A DNA stretch of 64,000 nucleotides from Procambarus clarkii (Eukaryota > Arthropoda > Malacostraca > Decapoda > Cambaridae): positions 23,604,825 to 23,668,824 of the forward strand of contig NC_091219.1 in NCBI RefSeq assembly GCF_040958095.1. Direction: 5' to 3'. The position numbers and the translations under genes were made by a program. Positions 21,491 through 31,219 of the stretch are shown in pieces (position 1 is the stretch's first letter; each line of letters opens with the position of its first letter). The notes beneath the pieces are model-generated. The model did not search any database and was not told the origin of the DNA. It saw only the letters and a program-made list of their open reading frames with translations.

Positions 21491-22540
21491 CCAAAAAGAA
21501 CATAGTTGGGACAATATTGTTTCTCTAGGTGGTGTCATGGGTGTTTAAAGGTAAAAAAGAAAAGCAACAACAGAGGTCTTCAGAGCAAAGGCAGTACAAA
21601 TGTAGACCTTTAATTAAAGTCCACTAAAACATCAGTAGTTCTGTGGCACTTGCAAGCCCCACAAAATTTCTCAAATTGTGCTTGCAAACTTCACATGATA
21701 AAATGCAACACCCAGTTTACCATTTTCTCACTTTTTTTTTAAGCATTAAATAGGCTGGCCATCTAAGTACCACTCTTAACTGGAGACAGGTGTCAACTGT
21801 CAAACTAAAATAACCAGTAAATTTACCTTGTCAATAAATGCATGGACCTTTTGAGCTCATCACAGATGGTTTTGTACAGATAGATTTCCTTTACCAGTAT
21901 TTCTGTATTTCCATATATGCCATGCTAAAAATGGATCAAACATAAAAAAAAATCCCATTTTGCAGTGAATCAAATATTTCATGTTCGAGAAGCCATGCTA
22001 TGCTTATCTAACATGCAAATAACAGTCTTTACCCATTCCATGATGTTCCCAGTAACTGCATTCCTCATTAAAAAAAAAAAAAAAAAAAAGTCACTTGTCC
22101 TAAGCCTATGCCTCTCTAGTCTGGGCGTTAAGTACAGTATGTTGTCATAGTCTCAGTAAGTATTACTTTTTGATGTTCAGTTACAGTAGTATTTTGCTAG
22201 TCAATGAACTCCTCTTTCAACAATGTCTAAAACCTTAGAAATATGGAAGTGGACTGAACCTCTTGATGGTGAATAAAATAACCATAGTATTGCTCACCAT
22301 TGACTTTTACCCATAAAGAAAAGGTTTTGAGAACAATATCTTGCCTGTTTGCCACTTTTAAGAAGCTGATACTTGCTGTCAAATGATCCATTATGTAGAC
22401 AGTCATTGGATCCACAGGTGATCCAATAAGCCCCTAGTAAAAAAAAAAATTGAGCCAGATTCTGGTTTTCTTTGGCTATACAGTATTAACGTCATATTTG
22501 CAGACAATCATTTCACCATGGTATGGTAGGATTTAATTTT
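21491..22540. other. Intergenic DNA, nothing recognised
   Basis: AT-rich with a 22-bp A run near 22070; no repeat family or gene signal. Confidence 0.5.
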
Positions 22541-22573
22541 AAAGCAGTTATTTTAAGTTTAGATTTCTTGTAG

Positions 22574-22761
22574 ATCTTGCATCAATATCTGCCGAGAATT
22601 TACAGGCAAATTTGAGAGAAGTACAGCAAGTCTTGTGCCAGCTGAACCAGTATTTGGCACGATATTATGACTGTGATGTGAACAATGTGGTAGTAACAAG
22701 TGTGGAGTTATATACAAAATCTCATGACAGTGATAAGTTGATGTGTAATATGTGTATCTAG
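22574..22761 (+). CDS. Possible terminal exon of an unidentified gene
   Basis: A frame of 62 codons follows the possible acceptor TTCTTGTAG (ends 22573) and runs to TAG at 22759-22761. It reads ENLQANLREVQQVLCQLNQY then LARYYDCDVNN and ends in CNMCI. The composition looks protein-like (amphipathic Gln/Leu-rich helix), unlike the AT-rich flanks. I recognise no family, there is no Met start, and no upstream partner exon was found. It could be a real last exon, a decayed exon, or chance. Confidence 0.25.
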
Positions 22762-22889
22762 TGAAAAAATTAGTTGTTGCTACTATATCTAAAAACCTTT
22801 TCTTGGTTCTTTATTTTTCCAGTTAACTTTTCTGTGCACCACTTGACTGAACATTTCACTTTTGGGTCAGTAAGTACAGTTAGTTTTTT

Positions 22890-23330
22890 AGTTTAGTTCA
22901 TTTATTATGCACCCCATACCCATCTTGTGGGCGGTAGTGGAAAGGGTTACAGAGGCACATAATGGGCTCAGGGACTGAACCCCACAATTCATTTAGCTAA
23001 GCAAGTTACAATCTTTATGAACTAGTTACAAAATTCAGTACAAGTCGTCACATCAACAATGGGTTCCAGATCGACCACAAGTAGTTTCTAAATTAAGCAA
23101 CTGACAATTGGAGAGCTAGTGTCACAATTGATATATTTGTCCTGCACACCGACCCCCATCCAGTGGGCAGTGGTGGATAGGTTACAATCACTTAGTTACT
23201 ACTGTACCTACAATTAGCAAACTGGGGATATTTGGCTAAAATTTCTAGTAACAGATCATAAATACAGTAGCAAAAATATATATCAAATATGGATCACATG
23301 TATTACCTCGGGAAATGTATTACCCGAGGG
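22890..23330 (-). mobile_element. LINE 3' end, antisense
   Basis: ATTATGCACCCCATACCCAT with the T-rich tail side at the left is the reverse of the 3' end of the LINE at 31220..32995 (GGGGTGCATAATAAAGAAA). A second, diverged piece (CACACCGACCCCCATCCAGT) lies at 23145, suggesting a duplicated 3' UTR. Confidence 0.6.
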
Positions 23331-23339
23331 GCCACCATC

Positions 23340-23498
23340 CAATATGAAGCTGGTTAACATAAGGTTGACTGGCTCATGCTGGGCAAACCCATTTAAATCC
23401 ACTCATATACCTACTTTCTATAGCCCTAAAATATTTTTCCAGCATTCTACTGGTTTAGAAATAATTGTGGATGAGTGGAATGGGTTCCCGGTCTGTCT
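23340..23498 (+). mobile_element. LINE C-terminal remnant beside the foldback element
   Basis: Residues IIVDEWNGFPV resemble the VVDEWNRLP motif near the C-terminus of CR1-like RTs. The frame stops at the foldback element, which appears to have inserted here. Confidence 0.4.
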
Positions 23499-24013
23499 AA
23501 TTACCCAAAGCTTCCTGGCATTACGTTAGTAATGAATAAATGATATATTGACTGATTATAATGTGGTGTTGAATGTAGAACATAGAAAAACATTTTTACT
23601 CTGAAGAAGTATCACTTCATAACGAAATTTGACTAAAATAAGCTGCTGGTGACGCCAAAGCAAGTCAATGGTCCAAGCAATAATGTTGTGGAGCGACTTA
23701 TCCAAGATACATTGTTGCCTAAAGAGTATTTCCTGGCATATCAGCCTCCTGTACCAACTTAAGTTAATATAACCTGTACGCAACAATATATCTTGGATAA
23801 GTCGCTCCACAACATTCTCTTGGACCACAGACTTGCTTTGGCCTCACCAGCAGCTTATTTTCGTCTAATTTCGTTATGAAATGATACTTTTTCAGAGTAA
23901 AAATATGTTTGTCCATGTTCTACATTCAGCACCAACATTATAATCAGTCAATATATCATTTATTCATTACTAGCGTAATGCCAGGAAGCTTTATCTGGCT
24001 TTTGGGTAATTAG
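23499..24013. repeat. Foldback element 1 (long inverted repeat)
   Basis: The left arm (CTAATTACCCAAAGCTTCCTG onward to about 23722) is mirrored by the right arm (about 23780 to 24013, ending AGCTTTATCTGGCTTTTGGGTAATTAG) with scattered mismatches. Arms are about 225 bp, spacer about 58 bp. The inner ends share GTTGTGGAGCGACTTATCCA with foldback element 2. Confidence 0.88.
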
Positions 24014-24165
24014 ACGGACCCTGGTTGATAGGGTTCTGGGAATTCTTCTCTCCAAGCCCGGCCCGAGGCCAGGCTTGACTTGTGAGTTTGGTCCACTAGG
24101 CTGTTGCTTGCAGCGGCCCGCAGGCCCACATACCCACTGCAACCCTGGGCTGCCAGCTAGCTTAA
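24014..24165 (-). mobile_element. LINE 3' fragment, antisense
   Basis: The reverse strand carries GTATGTGGGCCTGCGGGCCG and GCAAGCAACAGCCTAGTGG, the same segment as the + strand LINE end at 60372..60590. Confidence 0.65.
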
Positions 24166-24809
24166 TTCAGACTAGCAGTTAATTAAACAAGTTTCAATAA
24201 TGCAATGGATATACAGTACGTATTGTATATGTATGGGGAAAAAGGGGATGGGGTAGATTTTAATGGGACCCACCTAGTATGGACCAAAGGCCAGCTGTGG
24301 TGCACCCAAATTCTCTTATAACATATAGTAATTGAAACTAAAGAGCTTATTAGCAATGAAGGGGGGGGGGGGAGTATCATAGGCTACACTGAACTGCTCT
24401 CCAGCCATTTGCCATTAGAGGATCTTCACAAGCCACACTTGATTTAACCTTTGGGTAATAACAGCAAGCAAAGACTTCCCAACACCTCCCCACCCCAGAA
24501 AAGCTAGCCCCAAGGGAACGTTAATCAGAGATTAGTATGCCTAGCCATCACACTTCCATTCCACAGCAAATATACAAACCAACCCCCAGATTCATTTTAT
24601 TGTAAATATTTTGTTAAGCAGTATAGAGAAATTTTAAATTATAAATACAACCCACATTCTTTAAAAAAGCATGTTCAGTATTACAGTAATTCTTTATATC
24701 ATGACAACCCATTTCCAAAGTATTCCACAAACTAAATAAGCAAAACTAAAATCCTAGATTAATTTTCTTGTAAGGTTAAGTAAAATGTAAGCTACTTTTT
24801 TATATCATT
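24166..24809. other. Intergenic DNA, nothing recognised
   Basis: Between the LINE fragment and the TMA7 poly(A) signal. A G run at 24361-24372 is the only oddity. Confidence 0.5.
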
Positions 24810-24815
24810 TTTATT
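24810..24815 (-). terminator. TMA7: TMA7 poly(A) signal
   Basis: AATAAA on the minus strand, about 85 bp downstream of the TMA7 stop codon, the expected distance for a short 3' UTR. Confidence 0.55.
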
Positions 24816-24897
24816 TTATGAAACAAATGCCTCATGAAGTGTTACAATGAAATAATGGTGGGGGTCAAGTGCGTTATCTAGTGAGATGTGGCCGTAG

Positions 24898-24932
24898 TTA
24901 CTTCTTTCCACTCTTTTTGATACCACCACTTG
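24898..24932 (-). CDS. TMA7: TMA7 coding exon 4 (terminal)
   Basis: The acceptor TTTTTTTCAG ends at 24933. The exon completes an Ala codon and encodes SGGIKKSGKK followed by TAA at 24900-24898. At 35 nt it is too short to stand out as an open frame; the conserved C-terminal motif and the matching phase establish it. Confidence 0.93.
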
Positions 24933-27900
24933 CTGAAAAAAACAAAAAAATTTACCACAAACTGTTAATAAAAGGAACTCTAAAAATACCAAAAGCCAAT
25001 AAGGCTTTACTATGACATTTGGCAATTCTTAAATTAATAAAATACTTATTATTTGTACAGTACTGACAGTGTATATCAAAATGTTACATGGAAACAGAAT
25101 AACAAGTTTATCCATATTAAACTTTTGACAGTGACAATTCTTTCAGCCCTGTACCCACTGAGTAAAAAAAAGTGTTGAATGTAATGAAAAGTCAATTTCT
25201 GGATGAGCCCCCTGAAGCTTCATGAAGCTATCACAATGAATAAGTGCCATAATACTAGGTGCCATCAGTCATGGAGTTCTACTGGCCTACTGGAGACCAC
25301 GAGCCAGAACCTGGTCCCCTCAGAGAGGCACAGAGCAATGAACACTTTAAACGTAAAGTTCATCATCTTTGCCACCATCCAAAAGGGAAGGCTTCCAGAT
25401 GGGCAAATCAACACAGGCAAACATGGTAAAGACAAAACTATACCCTCAAAACTGCTAACTCTCCCATAATGAAAACAAAATTTTGCGAAATAGCCCCATG
25501 CTATTTTGCCTCCTTCCCACGCCTGGGGAAGAGGAGGGAGCCGGCCTAGGTCAGCCGGGCAACTCAATCCAGTTCTATAATTAAACCTGCTGATGACCAG
25601 GGTCAGGGAGCCTCCGGACGCCACATCCAAAAACTGGAATTTCATTACATTCAACTTTGGTTTTCTGTGGGGAACCTCGTTGGCTCCCTGAAGCTAACTA
25701 CCCAGAAAGGACAAAAGGGTCACGACAGAACTGCAGACGACTGATCTCCACGACAAATGAGTGCAACATATTGTCCATGCAGAGAACCAGGGACAATAAA
25801 AGATACCTGGCAGCCAAGACTATTAGACCTCCAAAACCCTCGTGCCTGAATATCAGTCTGAATATAAAAGACAACCGTCAGAGCAGCACACTTAGATTCA
25901 TGGGCACGAGGGTAGACCACAGGCTGATTAGTTGTAATAACACTACGGACAATCTGAGAAACACGAGCCCTGCAACAGAGAACCAGGGAAACTGGATCAA
26001 CCAAAACAGAACTATTGCCACGAAGCAATCAAACCAAGCATCCACAACCAAAGGACCCCTCTGGAAGCCCACAAACTCATTCTTCACCTGAAAGGAAGAA
26101 GTTAGTTAGTTACAGTTACAGGATGAGAGCTACGCTTGTGGTGTCCCGTCTTCCCAGTAAGTTGTCATATAACGCTTTGAAACTGACTGTTTTGGCCTCC
26201 ACCTTTTCACTTAACTTGTTCCAACCATCTACCATTCTGTTGGCAAAAGAAAACTTTATAAAAAAATTTCAGCACCTTTGTTTCCTTTTTCTCTGTAATC
26301 TGTTTTCTCTTGTCCATGAAGTTGTTGGTTTCTGGAAATCATCCTTGTCAATTTGGTCAATTCCTGTTAGTATTTTGTAAATGTAATCATATCTCCTCTT
26401 TTTCTTCTATCTTCTAATTGTTTGACATGTTTAATGCCTCTAGTCTCTGCTCATAACTAGTTTTTCAGTTCCAGAAGCCATTTTGTAGAATGCCTTTGCA
26501 CCTTTTCCAGTTTTTTATGTGCTTCTTGAGATTTGGGCACCATACAAATGCTGCAAATTCCAATTTTGGTCTCACAAAAGTCATGTAGGGTTTCTTTAGT
26601 ATTTCACCATCTATGTAATTAAAAAGCAAGTCTGAAGTTGTAAAGTGACGCATACGCTCCTCTCACAATGTTATTTGTGTTCCTCTGGCGACAGTTTACT
26701 ATCCAAAATCACCCCTATATTTTATCCTTTATTAGTTCTGTAATTCTTCAAATAATTTGCAAGTTGTACATGGTCTTATTTTCTCCAATTCCACATTCCA
26801 TAACATGCCATTTATTCACATTGAATTCCATTTGCCACGACCCTCTAGGCACTTATTTTATCTAGATCAAGTTAAAAGGCATTACAATCATCTGCATCTC
26901 CTGTCATCCACAATAGCTTAGCATCAGCAAACACGTTCTATAATTCTGTATTCCTTCCGGTAGTGTTTATGTAGACAATGAACATTACTGGTGCAAGAAC
27001 TGAACCCTGTGGTACTCCACTAGTAACACTCCTCCAATCAGATACATTGTCTCTGATTACTGCCCTCATCTGTGTCAGTTAGAAAATTGTTAATCCATGT
27101 CAGAAGTCTTGTCACCCCTCCAGCATGTTCCAGGTTACAAGACAACCTCGTGTGAATTTGTCGAACATCTTTTGACTGTGTATGCTTGTCAAGGGCATCA
27201 TGAATGCCTAAAAAAAATTTTGATAGGAATTAATTTATGCGGTATTACATCTCTCATCCAACAAAGTTTGAATACCCTGCATCTGATAATACCTGATCTC
27301 AACTTACCTAGTGGACCACCTTTAGCTGCACGTGCCTGCAGCTCCTTCATCTTTTTGTCCTCCTCTTTTTTCTTTTCCATAAAAGCCTTATCATCCTGAA
27401 AGAAAATTTTACACAATTAACGCCTTGAATTAAAAATAATGAAAAAAAAAGGATTACAAATGATCCACTTACAAAGAACATCAATTGCTGAGAGGATATA
27501 AATATAATTTCACCTGTAGGAAAGAGGGTCTGGGGGTGGTTGCAGTATTAGGAGGGGGGTGGGGAGGTTGCAGTATTAGGAGGGGGGTGGGGAGGTTGCA
27601 GTATTAGGAGGGGGGTGGGGAGGTTGCAGTAGTAGGAGGGGGGTGGGGTGGTTGCAGTAGTAGGAGGGGGTGGGGTGGTTGCAGTAGTGGGAGGGGGGTG
27701 GGGTGGTTGCAGTAGTGGGAGGAGGGTGGGGTGGTTGCAGTAGTGGGAGGGGGGTGGGGTGGTTGCAGTAGTGGGAGGGGGGTGGGGTGGTTGCAGTAGT
27801 GGGAGGGGGGTGGGGTGGTTGCAGTAGTGGGAGGGGGGTGGGGTGGTTGCAGTAGTGGGAGGGGGGTGGGGTGGTTGCAGTAGTGGGAGGGGGGTGGGGT

Positions 27901-30674
27901 GGTTGCAGTAGTGGGAGGGGGGTGGGGTGGTTGCAGTAGTGGGAGGGGGGTGGGGTGGTTGCAGTAGTGGGAGGGGGGTGGGGTGGTTGCAGTAGTGGGA
28001 GGGGGGTGGGGTGGTTGCAGTAGTGGGAGGGGGGTGGGGTGGTTGCAGTAGTAGGAAGGGGGCTGGGGGTGGTTGTAGTAGGAGGGGGAGTTGGGTGGCA
28101 GTAGTAGTAGGGGGAGTTGGGTGGCTGGATGTAGTAATAGGGAGAGTTGGGTGGCTGGTTGTAGTAGTTGGGGGAGTTGGGTGGCTGGTTGTAGTAGTAG
28201 AGTTGGGTGGCTGTAGTAGTAGGTTGCTGGGGTATAAAAAAATATATATATTTTCATACCATTTGATAATGTTTGAATTGTTGATTAGTTTACCTGGTGT
28301 ACTTCATTACAACCCCATAGAAGAGTTAAAAGCATATACACAATAGAAAATGGTGTTTGGCTTTGGGCAATGAAATGGCCTAATTGGCACCATATGATGC
28401 CATAGTTATGTTGGCATAATTTCCTTGGGCATTGTTTGGCACCAAGACAACTGGGATTATTCCCTAGCATCATAAAATGCGCATAAAATTTTTGGAGCTT
28501 CATCACTTGTTTATTCACTGTGATACCCCTACAAGTTTTAAAACTGTTCTAAAATTTGTCATGAGTGGACTGCACGACTTGGTAACAAAAGGTTTAAATG
28601 TTCACCGCAACCTAATTCTTTTGTATGGTGAAATTTTTACAAGGAAATAATCCCATTTTATAAAGAAATTACTTAAATAGATGGCAGTTGACAACTTAGG
28701 AAATCGACGATCAAAGCACCTATGTTGTGGGGCGACTTATGCCAGATATATTGATAGCTGGCATAGCAGCCTTCTGTACACAGTTAAAGTCACATTTCTG
28801 CTTAATTTGTCACAAATTTAATTGATGTTAATTGTAGTAGATTGCATATTAACAATAATATTTAGCACAAATAACCACAAAACATTTAAGATTTAAAAAA
28901 AACATGCCTGGAAGTTAAACTATTGGACAATCGTTTTAATAACTGCAATAGGATAATTAATAAAAATTATTAAAACATTTGTCCTATATTTTATTTAACT
29001 TTGATACAATTTTAATAAATCTTAAATGTTTTTTAGTTACAGTAGTGCTAATTATTATTGTATACAATCTATTAGTTAATATCAACTAAATTTGCAACAA
29101 ATTAAACAGAAGTGCAACTATTCGTTCCCTGTGTACAGGAGGCTGCTATGCCAGCCAACATATATATGGGGTTTATAGTTGCTCCACAACACAGGAGTTT
29201 GAATCGTCGACTTTGTCATCACCTTCCACTTTATTCAAGTCTAATTTAGGTATAAAATAAAATTATTTCCTTGTAAAAATATAAATTTTTACGTTCATTC
29301 AGTGGCAGTTTAGTGAGCAAATGTCTTTTTCATTATTTATGTAATGCTATGAGGCTTATGGTATTTTCTCAAATATCCAATAGATAGGGCGAGTCACTAT
29401 GAAAATTTAAAACTGATGTACTGTATCTTTATTTTCCGATAAGATATATTTCCTGTTATAGACTCACAATAACACAAATATCTCCATCTTTCATATAATA
29501 TTTTAGGCTTTATTAGCATACTGTATCTGTTAATTACACAACTTATCGGGCAGTGTGAAGGCATCTGTACTCCATGACCGACAAGCTACTGGACGCCATT
29601 ATAAAAATGCATGTACTGGTACCATCTTTACTTGAACTTTAAATGTCATGATATGGAATTAAGATGAAGCTTATATTTGTATCTTTCTTGCAACACATAA
29701 AACACTTTCATTTATCAACAAACGTATGTAAAATAAGCCTTGTTCTGATATGAATATTGCGGGTTCCGAGCTCGACGAGCAATGATAAATGCAACCGTTA
29801 TACAACTACTGCACATATATCTTCGGTTTTACTTAAAATATTATTCCGGGAGCGGTTTAAAATATAGATTATGTTTTAGTCTTCCTTCTGACATATAATT
29901 TTTGTTTATTAAGTTATAAAGATGTTTTAAACAAATTTGTTTGGGCATTCGTCTTTCCAACACGGTTACACATTTTTGGAATACAATACACGGGTTGACC
30001 CAACTCGTTTTTGGGTAAGATTCTAACCTAACTACACCAATGCTCCATTAATGAAGGTCACAATCAATACTAAACATTCCGTAAATCAACCGGATTGTGA
30101 AGTGACTAAATTCACACTTTGGAAAATTGGTCACTACTACCATGGCGAGTCTCACGTACCACTTAATCACCAATATATTGGACAATATAGCCCATTATAC
30201 ATTCCTGTACATAAATCACACACTCGGGCTCCTCTGATCCCTGTACCGCCGCCGCCGCCCTAAATAACAGCATAAAATAAGCACTGCTGGATTACTTATT
30301 CCCAGCACGGACTAATGTCTTCCCAACCTACCCTTCCTCAGTAGTCATAATTCTCACCCAGACGTTCTGAACCCACATAAATTAATACGAAGTTTAAATA
30401 TACGAATGTGGTATAGTGGAAGGGTGAGAGGCAGCAGAAGTGTGGCGAGAGATATGACAAGATGAACCAGGGAGGTTCCCCACGCACGCTGCTCTCATAC
30501 TCACGTCGTCCATGTCCGCGTTCTTCTTCTTGGGCGCCTTCAGCGGCTTCTTCTTTCCACCTGCAAGACACACATAGATTTATTTCCATAGAGAGAGAAC
30601 TATTCTGCTTTAACAGAGCAGGAGTAGTGAGGCAATAGGACAAGATATGGCGTCTTACCTTCTCGTGAAGACAT
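24898..30674 (-). CDS. TMA7: TMA7, translation machinery-associated protein 7 (complete; complement join 24898..24932, 27308..27395, 30505..30560, 30659..30674)
   Basis: Four coding exons of 16, 56, 88 and 35 nt join without a frame break into 64 residues, the same length as animal TMA7 (formerly CCDC72). The protein starts MSSREGGKKKPLKAPKK, has an acidic hinge (ADMDDDD), then a charged helix KAFMEKKKEEDKKMKELQAR and AAKGGPLASGGIKKSGKK at the C-terminus, the family's most conserved end. TMA7 is a small, very basic protein that copurifies with ribosomes in yeast; its exact role in translation is not settled. All three introns have GT-AG ends. Intron 2 (3.1 kb) holds a G-rich minisatellite and a foldback element; the 3'-most intron (24933..27307) holds DIRS and LINE remnants. 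The gene converges on the PHRF1-type gene and diverges from RFT1. Confidence 0.95.
25165..26100 (-). mobile_element. DIRS1-like fragment F (terminal repeat plus recombinase C-terminus)
   Basis: The terminal-repeat unit (25165-25665) is followed on the minus strand by recombinase text: VVDAWFDCF, VDPVSLVLCCRARVSQIV, VVYPRAHESKCAALT (the HxxR motif is damaged), DIQARGFWRSN. It sits in the 3'-most TMA7 intron in the same orientation as TMA7. Confidence 0.8.
26101..27170 (-). mobile_element. CR1-like LINE, RT C-terminal half, antisense
   Basis: The minus strand reads MTFVRPKLEFAAFVWCPNLK (typical RT thumb/connection) and, further upstream, text matching the SGVPQGSVL-to-palm region (GGTACTCCACTAGTAACACT on the + strand). 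It ends at 26101 with the same border as the copies at 174 and 63491. Inactive. Confidence 0.65.
27308..27395 (-). CDS. TMA7: TMA7 coding exon 3
   Basis: The acceptor TTTCAG ends at 27396 and the donor GTAAGT begins at 27307. The 29 codons plus one base encode the charged helix DDKAFMEKKKEEDKKMKELQ and ARAAKGGPL. Confidence 0.93.
27528..28080 (+). repeat. G-rich 28-bp minisatellite
   Basis: About 19 tandem copies of a 28-bp unit with GGGAGGGGGGTGGGGTGG plus TTGCAGTAG, nearly identical in the middle and diverging at both ends. It lies in TMA7 intron 2. The G runs suit quadruplex formation on the + strand; the TMA7 transcript would carry the C-rich strand. The Pro/Thr/His open frame opposite is an artefact. 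Confidence 0.97.
28081..28230 (+). repeat. Second, diverged minisatellite (GGGAGTTGGGTGGCTGG)
   Basis: Five or so units of about 25-35 bp related to the G-rich array beside it (shared GTAGTAG), probably an older part of the same array. Confidence 0.8.
28630..29290. repeat. Foldback element 2 (long inverted repeat)
   Basis: The outer ends ATTTTTACAAGGAAATAATC and ATTATTTCCTTGTAAAAAT are reverse complements, as are the inner blocks (GCATAGCAGCCTTCTGTACA versus TGTACAGGAGGCTGCTATGC). Arms are about 300 bp, with gaps. In TMA7 intron 2. Same family as foldback element 1. Confidence 0.85.
29291..30504. other. TMA7: TMA7 intron 2, remaining part
   Basis: AT-rich left part; GC content rises towards exon 2. 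No repeat or gene recognised apart from a short GCC run at 30247-30258. Confidence 0.5.
30505..30560 (-). CDS. TMA7: TMA7 coding exon 2
   Basis: The acceptor CTTGCAG ends at 30561 and the donor GTGAGT begins at 30504. The exon completes the Gly codon and adds 18 codons (GKKKPLKAPKKKNADMDD). Phase 0 at its 3' end. Confidence 0.93.
30659..30674 (-). CDS. TMA7: TMA7 coding exon 1
   Basis: This short coding part runs from ATG (30674-30672) through MSSRE plus the first base of a Gly codon. The donor GTAAGA starts at 30658 going leftward. The start is fixed by the conserved MSSREGGKKKP N-terminus. Confidence 0.93.
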
Positions 30675-30752
30675 GTTGGCTGGCTTGTGGCTCTTCTCTC
30701 ACTGGCCGCTCCTTCTCTCCTTCTTCGTACATACACGTTTCGAACATTGGAA

Positions 30753-30759
30753 TTTTATA
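30753..30759 (-). promoter_or_regulatory. TMA7: Possible TATA box of TMA7
   Basis: TATAAAA on the minus strand lies about 80 bp upstream of the TMA7 ATG. It would place the transcription start near 30725 and give a 5' UTR of about 50 nt. The stretch between it and the ATG is GC-richer than its surroundings and free of recognisable repeats. Position and motif only. Confidence 0.4.
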
Positions 30760-30760
30760 A

Positions 30761-31140
30761 CCAATTCCTTTTTTAGCAAACATACGTGTAACTGTTTTCT
30801 ATGAATCCCACATTATATAATATGATTTGTATTTTCTAAATGTGTATCATCGGTTACATTAGATTACGTTAGGTTAAGAAAAATGCCTGTGCGAAATATA
30901 TTTTGTACGAAGTGTTCTGCACCTGTCGTCGCCTCATTTATCCTTCATGACAATGATAATCATAAAATCCTCACTTCTCACTAACACCGAATTATATATA
31001 TATATATTTTATTATTATTATTTCCTGTCCTTTCTCAGAGTTGTCTTGATTCAAAATATTTGTAGGCGAAAATGTTATATATGACATGTTTATGTGGGAA
31101 AATAAATAAGGTCTTTTTTTTCGTTTTATTATTAACAAGC
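30761..31140. other. Upstream of TMA7, nothing recognised
   Basis: AT-rich with a short (TA)n run near 30994. No repeat family or frame. Confidence 0.4.
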
Positions 31141-31215
31141 GAAAATCAAAATCAAATCAAATATTTATTCAGGTAAAGTATATACATATAAGGCGAGATA
31201 CAAAACGTTGATGGA
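31141..31215 (-). mobile_element. LINE 3' tail fragment, antisense
   Basis: AAATCAAATCAAATATTTAT followed by TCAGGTAAAGTATATACAT looks like the reversed tail of an I-like LINE, directly abutting a sense LINE fragment. Confidence 0.35.
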
Positions 31216-31219
31216 TTTA

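Noticed and set aside
24361-24372. Homopolymer G/C runs (also 5388, 40517, 42930, 56391, 60595) as biological signals
   Set aside because: Most likely ordinary slippage tracts or sequencing/assembly noise; no context supports a role.
25720-26091. Novel gene from the overlapping frames on both strands
   Set aside because: Minus strand is decayed DIRS recombinase; the plus-strand frame is its shadow.
27528-28230. CRISPR-like regular array
   Set aside because: Units are contiguous without unique spacers, and the genome is eukaryotic.
27604-28257. 217-codon minus-strand frame rich in Pro, Thr, His and Tyr
   Set aside because: A by-product of the 28-bp G-rich minisatellite in a TMA7 intron; 28-nt periodicity cycles the frame.
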